Assembly (NCBI GenBank): GCA_947653375.1
Contig: CANTHA010000003.1
Location: 1-39,065 of the forward strand
Source of the DNA: an uncultured Clostridium sp.
Lineage (GTDB): Bacteria; Bacillota; Clostridia; TANB77; CAG-508
DNA length: 39,065 nucleotides
Reading direction: 5' to 3'
The translations under genes were made by a program, and so were the position numbers. Below the pieces are notes generated by a model. That model was given only the letters and a program-made list of their open reading frames with translations, was not told the DNA's origin and searched no databases. The first letter of the stretch is position 1. The number at the start of each line of letters is the position of its first letter. This document shows positions 34,661 through 39,065 of this stretch, in pieces.

Positions 34661-34798
34661 TTTAATATAATTCATTCTTAATTTTCCTGATATATGAGCT
34701 AATATTTGATGTCCATTTTCTAGCTCTACTTTAAAGTTTGTATTTGGTAAAGCTTCAACTACTGTACCTTCTACTTCTATAACATCTTCTTTTGCCAA
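34649..34798 (-). CDS. infA: Translation initiation factor IF-1, truncated
   Basis: OB-fold initiation factor that binds the 30S A site. Only 49 residues are present, against about 72 normally: (M)[18 protein letters not shown] through [15 protein letters not shown], followed at once by TAA. The missing part (typically GDRV...YDLTKGRI) would contain the last strands of the barrel. The stop and last two codons come from an inverted copy of rpmJ. The start is TTG at 34798 with GGAGG 8 nt upstream. Position between map and rpmJ is normal. Because IF-1 is usually essential, this is either an assembly chimera, a real lesion compensated by another infA copy, or a working short form. Confidence 0.88.
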   Translation of the reverse strand: MAKEDVIEVEGTVVEALPNTNFKVELENGHQILAHISGKLRMNYIKILP

Positions 34799-34884
34799 TT
34801 TCCATACCTCCTATATAGAGTTTTTACTTATAAATATGCAAATTTTGGCATTTTGCATAATAACTATTGCATTATATAACAATT

Positions 34885-35655
34885 TTAAAGTATTGTCAAT
34901 ATTTCTGGCTCTTTTTCTGTAATTAAAATTGTATTTTCATAATGTGCTGACAAACTACCATCTTCTGTGACTATTGTCCAACCATCATTTAATTCTAAAA
35001 TATTTGGTTTTCCCTGTATTACCATAGGTTCTACAGCTAATGTCATACCTGGCTCTAATCTAATTCCTCTTCCTGCTTTTCCGTAATTTGGTATTCCTGG
35101 GTCTTCATGCATTTCTTTACCAATTCCATGACCTTGAAATTCTCTTATTACAGAATATCCTTGAGAATGTACATATTCACCTATTGCATGACTTATATCT
35201 CCTACTCTATATCCTGGTTTTGCATATTTAATTCCTTCAAAAAATGCTTGTTTAGTTATATCTACTAATCTCTTTGTTTCTTTTGAAGCATTTCCAATTA
35301 TAAATGTTCTAGCAGCATCACCATTATACCCGTTTTTTAATGCTACTGTATCTATACTTACAATGTCTCCATCTTTTATAATTTTATTTTTTGATGGAAT
35401 TCCATGAATAACTTCATCATTTATTGAAATACAAATTGAAGCTGGAAAAGGAGGAATTCCTTTTATTCCTATATCATATCCTTTTTCTGCTGGAACTGCT
35501 CCTAAACTTCTTATTGCCTTTTCTGCAATTTCGTCAACTTCCCATGTAGACATTCCAGGTTTTATTTTATTTTCAATTTCCTTATACATTATTGCTACAA
35601 CTTTACATGCTTCTTTCATATATTCAATTTCTTTTTTTGACTTTATAGTTACCAT
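34885..35655 (-). CDS. map: Type I methionine aminopeptidase
   Basis: M24-family metallopeptidase of 256 aa that removes the initiator Met. It begins MVTIKSKKEIEYMKEACKVV. Metal ligands are in SIDTVALKNGYNGDAARTF (two Asp), GHGIGKEMHEDPGIPNYG (His) and LAVEPMV and VTEDGSLSAHYENTI (Glu). This matches the short MetAP-Ia form without an N-terminal SH3 extension. It follows adk by 26 bp, standard order. Confidence 0.97.
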   Translation of the reverse strand: MVTIKSKKEIEYMKEACKVVAIMYKEIENKIKPGMSTWEVDEIAEKAIRSLGAVPAEKGYDIGIKGIPPFPASICISINDEVIHGIPSKNKIIKDGDIVSIDTVALKNGYNGDAARTFIIGNASKETKRLVDITKQAFFEGIKYAKPGYRVGDISHAIGEYVHSQGYSVIREFQGHGIGKEMHEDPGIPNYGKAGRGIRLEPGMTLAVEPMVIQGKPNILELNDGWTIVTEDGSLSAHYENTILITEKEPEILTIL

Positions 35656-35681
35656 ACATTATCATCTCCTAAAATGTATTG

Positions 35682-36341
35682 CTACTTAGAATTAATATAA
35701 GTTACTATATCTTCTGCTACATCTTCTCCTAATTTGTTTATTTCTTTACTAACTGTAGCTGTAAACAATATTCCTTTTTTTTCATAGTATTCAACAAGTG
35801 TGCTTGTCTCACTAAAATAGTTTTCTAATCTTGATTTTATTGTATCTTCATTATCATCTTTTCTTTGAATTAGTTTATGACCACATTTGTCACATTTTCC
35901 TTCTTCTTTAGGAGGTGATAAAATAAGATTATAAATAGATTTACATTCTATACAAACTCTTCTATTTGTAATTCTTTCTATTATTTCATCTTCAGGTGTT
36001 GTTAAATTAATTACCATATTAACTTTTTTTTGATCTTTCTGTAATATTTTATCTAATGCTTCTGCTTGTTTTATTGTTCTTGGAAATCCATCTAATATTA
36101 TTCCTTTTTGTACATCTTTTTCTTTTAATCTTTCAGTTACTATATCTATAGTAACTTCATCTGGCACTAACTGCCCTTTTTCTATATATTCTTTTGATAA
36201 AATTCCTAGTTTAGTTCCCTCTTTTATATTTTTTCTGAAAATATCCCCTGTTGATACTTGTGGAATATTCAACTTTTTAGATAATATTCCTGCAACTGTT
36301 CCTTTACCTGTTCCAGGTGCACCTAACATTATGATTATCAT
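35682..36341 (-). CDS. adk: Adenylate kinase
   Basis: 219-aa nucleotide kinase (AMP + ATP to 2 ADP). The P-loop is MLGAPGTGKGTVA (residues ~5-17), then PQVSTGDIFR, GIILDGFPRT and the zinc-containing lid (CIECKSIYN...KCDKCGHKL; four Cys), the long-form type of Firmicutes. Ends with TAG, further evidence that TAG is a stop in this genome. Between secY and map. Confidence 0.97.
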   Translation of the reverse strand: MIIIMLGAPGTGKGTVAGILSKKLNIPQVSTGDIFRKNIKEGTKLGILSKEYIEKGQLVPDEVTIDIVTERLKEKDVQKGIILDGFPRTIKQAEALDKILQKDQKKVNMVINLTTPEDEIIERITNRRVCIECKSIYNLILSPPKEEGKCDKCGHKLIQRKDDNEDTIKSRLENYFSETSTLVEYYEKKGILFTATVSKEINKLGEDVAEDIVTYINSK

Positions 36342-36433
36342 AAATACACTCCTCTACTTTTTTAGGTTATTTAATAACCTTTATAATATATATATATATA
36401 ATATACATTATAAAAATTATTAAACATTTATAA

Positions 36434-36525
36434 AACATGTACGAAATTTCAGCTATTATCAGTTATTAAAATATATATTTATTATATTCTAATATCTGAT
36501 AACAGATGAAATTTTCGTTCATGTT
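36434..36525. other. Long imperfect hairpin between secY and adk
   Basis: Arms 36434-36467 and 36491-36525 are inverted copies about 34 bp long with five mismatches and one extra base. They begin AACATG(T/A)ACGAAA and contain TTATCAG. The 23-nt centre is pure A/T. It interrupts an otherwise tight operon. It could be a small palindromic insertion or an RNA processing or attenuation structure. Confidence 0.55.
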
Positions 36526-36535
36526 AATATTAATC

Positions 36536-37855
36536 TTATTCTAAAAATCCTTTATAATGTCTCATAGCAAGTTGAGATTCTAATTGTTGTACTGTTTCTA
36601 ATGCTACTCCTACAACAATTAATATAGATGTACCACCAAAAGCAATATTTAAATTTGTAAATCTTAATAACATTGGTATAATAGCTATTAATGCTAAAAA
36701 GAATCCTCCAAACCATGTTAATTTAGATATTATTGATGATAAGTATTCTGTAGTTGGTTTTCCAGCTCTTATTCCTGGTATAAACCCTCCATTTTTCTTA
36801 ATATTATTTGATACTTCTGCTGGATTAAATGTTGCATAAGTATAGAAAAATGTAAATCCTATAATCAATAATAGGTAAACAAGTGCATTTGCTACTGAAT
36901 AACCAATTCCTACATTTGATGTAGATGTAGCAATTGAAAAATTATATAGACCTGCTAAAAATCCTGCTTTATTTGCTATATCTGGTACAAACATTTGTAT
37001 AATCATTGCTGGAAATGTCATAAATGATGAAGCAAAAATTACTGGCATAACTCCTGCCATAGCAAGTTTTAATGGAATATGTGTACTTTGTGCTCCTACC
37101 ATTTTTCTTCCAACTACTTTTTTAGAATATTGAACTGGAACTCTTCTTTCTGCTTGTTGTACAAATACTACTCCTGCAACTAATATTGCAGCACCTATTA
37201 TTATTCCAATAGCTATTAGTAATCCTGTTGTACTAAATCCTGAATCTGTCATAATTATTTGCCAAAGAGTAGAAATTCCTGCTGGTAATCTTGAAACAAT
37301 ACCTATGAAGATTAATAATGAAATTCCATTTCCAATACCTTTACTTGTTATTTGTTCTCCTAACCACATTAAAATTGCTGTTCCTGCAACTAAAGACACA
37401 ACTACTAATGCTCCTGTTAGGAAATTTGTACTAACAAATATTCCTGAACTTTTATATCCTAAGAATAATCCTGTAGCTTCTACTAAAGCTAATACTACAG
37501 TTAAAATTTTTGTATATTTGTTTATTTTTTGTCTTCCTTCTTCTCCACCTTCTTTTGTTAGTTTCTCTAAAGATGGAATAATCATCGCTAATAATTGAAT
37601 AACAATAGAAGCTGTTATATAAGGGCTGATTGACATTGCAAATACAGAAAATCTTGAAAAAGCTCCTCCTGAAATCATGTCAATTAATCCTGCTAATCCA
37701 TTTTGGCTTCCCATTGCTTCATTTAATGCTATACTATTTATTCCTGGTACAGTAATATAGCATCCTAATCTAAAAACTATAATTAATATTAATGTATAAA
37801 ATAATCTTTTTCTTACATCGGGTGTTTTTAATGCATTTTTAATAGTTTTGAACAT
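36536..37855 (-). CDS. secY: Protein translocase channel subunit SecY
   Basis: Ten-helix membrane channel of the Sec translocon, 439 aa, normal length. It begins MFKTIKNALKTPDVRKRLFY. The family segments FRLGCYITVPGI (helix 1 and plug side), SPYITASIVIQLL, TKGIGNGISLLIF and RVPVQYSKK, and the C-terminal VGVALETVQQLESQL before a basic YKGFLE tail, are all present. The ATG directly follows the rplO TAA, with GAGGTG inside rplO, so the two are coupled. Confidence 0.97.
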   Translation of the reverse strand: MFKTIKNALKTPDVRKRLFYTLILIIVFRLGCYITVPGINSIALNEAMGSQNGLAGLIDMISGGAFSRFSVFAMSISPYITASIVIQLLAMIIPSLEKLTKEGGEEGRQKINKYTKILTVVLALVEATGLFLGYKSSGIFVSTNFLTGALVVVSLVAGTAILMWLGEQITSKGIGNGISLLIFIGIVSRLPAGISTLWQIIMTDSGFSTTGLLIAIGIIIGAAILVAGVVFVQQAERRVPVQYSKKVVGRKMVGAQSTHIPLKLAMAGVMPVIFASSFMTFPAMIIQMFVPDIANKAGFLAGLYNFSIATSTSNVGIGYSVANALVYLLLIIGFTFFYTYATFNPAEVSNNIKKNGGFIPGIRAGKPTTEYLSSIISKLTWFGGFFLALIAIIPMLLRFTNLNIAFGGTSILIVVGVALETVQQLESQLAMRHYKGFLE

Positions 37856-38290
37856 TTAAATCACCTCTGCCTTTCCGCCTAAAGCTTCAATTTCTTCTTT
37901 TGCTTTTTTCGTAAATCTTTTGGCTTTTATATTTATTTTTTTATCTAATTTTCCTGTTGCTAAAACAACAATACCATCATTTATTTTTCCAATAATTCCT
38001 TCTTCTAATAGAGTTTCAGCTGTAACATCTGTATTTTTAACTTTATTTAACATCTTAAATGTTACTTCTGTGTATGTATTAGCATTGAAATTCTTGAATC
38101 CTCTTTTTGGTAATCTTCTATATAATGGTGTTTGACCACCTTCAAATCCTCTTCTTACTCCTCCACCAGATCTTGCTTTTTGTCCTTTATGTCCTCTTCC
38201 TGATGTTTTTCCATTTCCTGAAGCCATTCCACGTCCAACTCTATTTCTAGTTGCTTTTTTTGTTCCAGGCTTTAATTCACCTAATTTCAT
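37856..38290 (-). CDS. rplO: 50S ribosomal protein L15
   Basis: 144 aa. It begins [20 protein letters not shown] with the glycine-rich [20 protein letters not shown], then [20 protein letters not shown]. Late 50S assembly protein. The ATG has GGAGGTGC. It normally follows rpmD (L30), but the 124 bp to rpsE holds no rpmD. Ends in TAA immediately before the secY ATG. Confidence 0.97.
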   Translation of the reverse strand: MKLGELKPGTKKATRNRVGRGMASGNGKTSGRGHKGQKARSGGGVRRGFEGGQTPLYRRLPKRGFKNFNANTYTEVTFKMLNKVKNTDVTAETLLEEGIIGKINDGIVVLATGKLDKKINIKAKRFTKKAKEEIEALGGKAEVI

Positions 38291-38414
38291 CTATCCTTTG
38301 CACCTCCTCTTTTTAAGTTAGCTATTGAGGCTTTTCCAATTACAGATAACTTATGCAAAATTCATAAGCATTTTGTAACTTTATTTTTCTACCTCTTAAC
38401 TATGTTTTTTATGT

Positions 38415-38900
38415 TTATAAAATTTCTTCTACTTTTTTACCTCTTTTTTTAGCTACTTGCTCTACTGTTTGCATTGATTTTAAGCCTTCTATAGTAGCAT
38501 AAACAACGTTTCTTGGATTATTTGTTCCAATAACTTTTGTTCTTATATTTTTGTATCCTGCTAGTTCCATTACTGGTCTAACACTTCCTCCTGCTATGAT
38601 TCCAGTACCTATGGCAGCTGGTTTTAACATTACTTTTGCACTTCCAAATGTTCCTACAAATTCATGTGGTACAGTTGTTTCTACAATTGGTACTTCAACT
38701 AGGTTTTTCTTTGCTTCTTGTATCGCTTTTTTTATTGCATCTGGTACTTCTGATGCTTTACCATTTCCTACACCAACATGACCTTTTTCATCACCAACAA
38801 CTACAACTGCACTAAATCTAAAAGTTCTACCACCTTTTACAACTTTGGCAACTCTGTTGATGGCAACTACTTTTTCTTTTAATTCGCTTTTTTCTTCCAT
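38415..38900 (-). CDS. rpsE: 30S ribosomal protein S5
   Basis: 161 aa, involved in decoding fidelity. The N-terminal double-strand RNA-binding part ([40 protein letters not shown]) is followed by [20 protein letters not shown] and [16 protein letters not shown]. The ATG has GGAGGA. First gene of the operon part within the window; the rest (rplR, rplF and so on) would lie beyond the right edge. Confidence 0.97.
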   Translation of the reverse strand: MEEKSELKEKVVAINRVAKVVKGGRTFRFSAVVVVGDEKGHVGVGNGKASEVPDAIKKAIQEAKKNLVEVPIVETTVPHEFVGTFGSAKVMLKPAAIGTGIIAGGSVRPVMELAGYKNIRTKVIGTNNPRNVVYATIEGLKSMQTVEQVAKKRGKKVEEIL

Positions 38901-38943
38901 TGTTTTTAGTTTTCCTCCTTTTCTTTTAATTTTTTCTATCTCT

Positions 38944-39065
38944 ACAGAATTTCTTTGAAATTCTGTATCTAGTATCTGTAACTCGCTTCGCTCGAACAGC
39001 TTTTTTTGTTTACAGAATTTCTTTGAAATTCTGTATCTAGTATCTGTAACTCGCTTCGCTCGAAC
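38944..39065. repeat. Two direct copies of a 54-bp unit at the window edge
   Basis: 38944-38997 and 39012-39065 appear identical, period 68 bp. Each holds a hairpin ACAGAATTTC/GAAATTCTGT and a GC-richer AACTCGCTTCGCTCGAAC end. The window stops exactly at the end of copy two, so an assembly break in a longer array is likely. It sits in the rpsE upstream spacer, where rplR would be expected next. Confidence 0.85.

Noticed and set aside
1..39065. CRISPR array, tRNA or rRNA genes, prophage
   Set aside because: No regularly spaced repeats, no cloverleaf or rRNA-like stretches, and no phage structural genes on either strand.

Overview
The window is a very AT-rich (about three-quarters A+T by eye) chromosomal segment from an endospore-forming member of the Clostridia, most likely an uncultured gut-type lineage. 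Evidence: spoIIGA-sigE-sigG and spoVT, a Gram-positive division and cell-wall cluster with a DNPR-type (meso-diaminopimelate) MurE, and a standard spc/alpha ribosomal operon. Nearly all genes lie on the minus strand. Only asnS and one HAD-like gene are on plus.

Layout, read in the minus direction from the right edge. (1) 38.9-31.0 kb: rpsE, rplO, secY, adk, map, infA, rpmJ, rpsM, rpsK, rpsD, rpoA, rplQ, closed by a terminator; rpmD is missing from its usual place and infA is truncated by an inverted copy of part of rpmJ. (2) 31.0-23.8 kb: a YgjP-like metallopeptidase, a small membrane protein, a candidate structured RNA, a HAD-like gene (plus), then tcdA-recD2, a REP-associated Y1 transposase (RAYT) with its palindrome, comFC and spoVT. 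(3) 23.2-15.7 kb: murE, mraY, ftsW/spoVE, murG, a sensor kinase starting one base after murG, and an unrecognised 398-aa coiled-coil protein. (4) 15.7-13.3 kb: a nested palindromic element, asnS (plus) and a foreign-looking gene interrupted by a TAG. (5) 12.9-0.3 kb: murA, divIB, two DUF881 genes, sbp, ftsA, ftsZ, spoIIGA, sigE, an orphan 114-aa gene, sigG, a secreted or membrane protein and ylmC. Blocks 3 and 5 are the two halves of a split dcw cluster: precursor synthesis and flipping/polymerisation on one side, septum assembly and the mother-cell/forespore sigma genes on the other.

The most striking observation is that two conserved genes, ftsW/spoVE and recD2, each need a +1 frameshift to encode their family's conserved C-terminus. 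In both the extra base is a C directly before a conserved GGA glycine codon, so the ribosome meets CGG exactly at the shift point. By my reading, CGG occurs in frame nowhere else in roughly 10,800 codons of the other genes, apart from one each in two foreign-looking ORFs. This suggests that CGG is unassigned or starved in this lineage and serves as a +1 shift site, although two independent assembly errors remain possible. A second system is the RAYT transposase at 25.2-25.9 kb. A terminator-like palindrome lies next to it at the recD2 3' end, and a second copy lies at the sigE 3' end 22 kb away.
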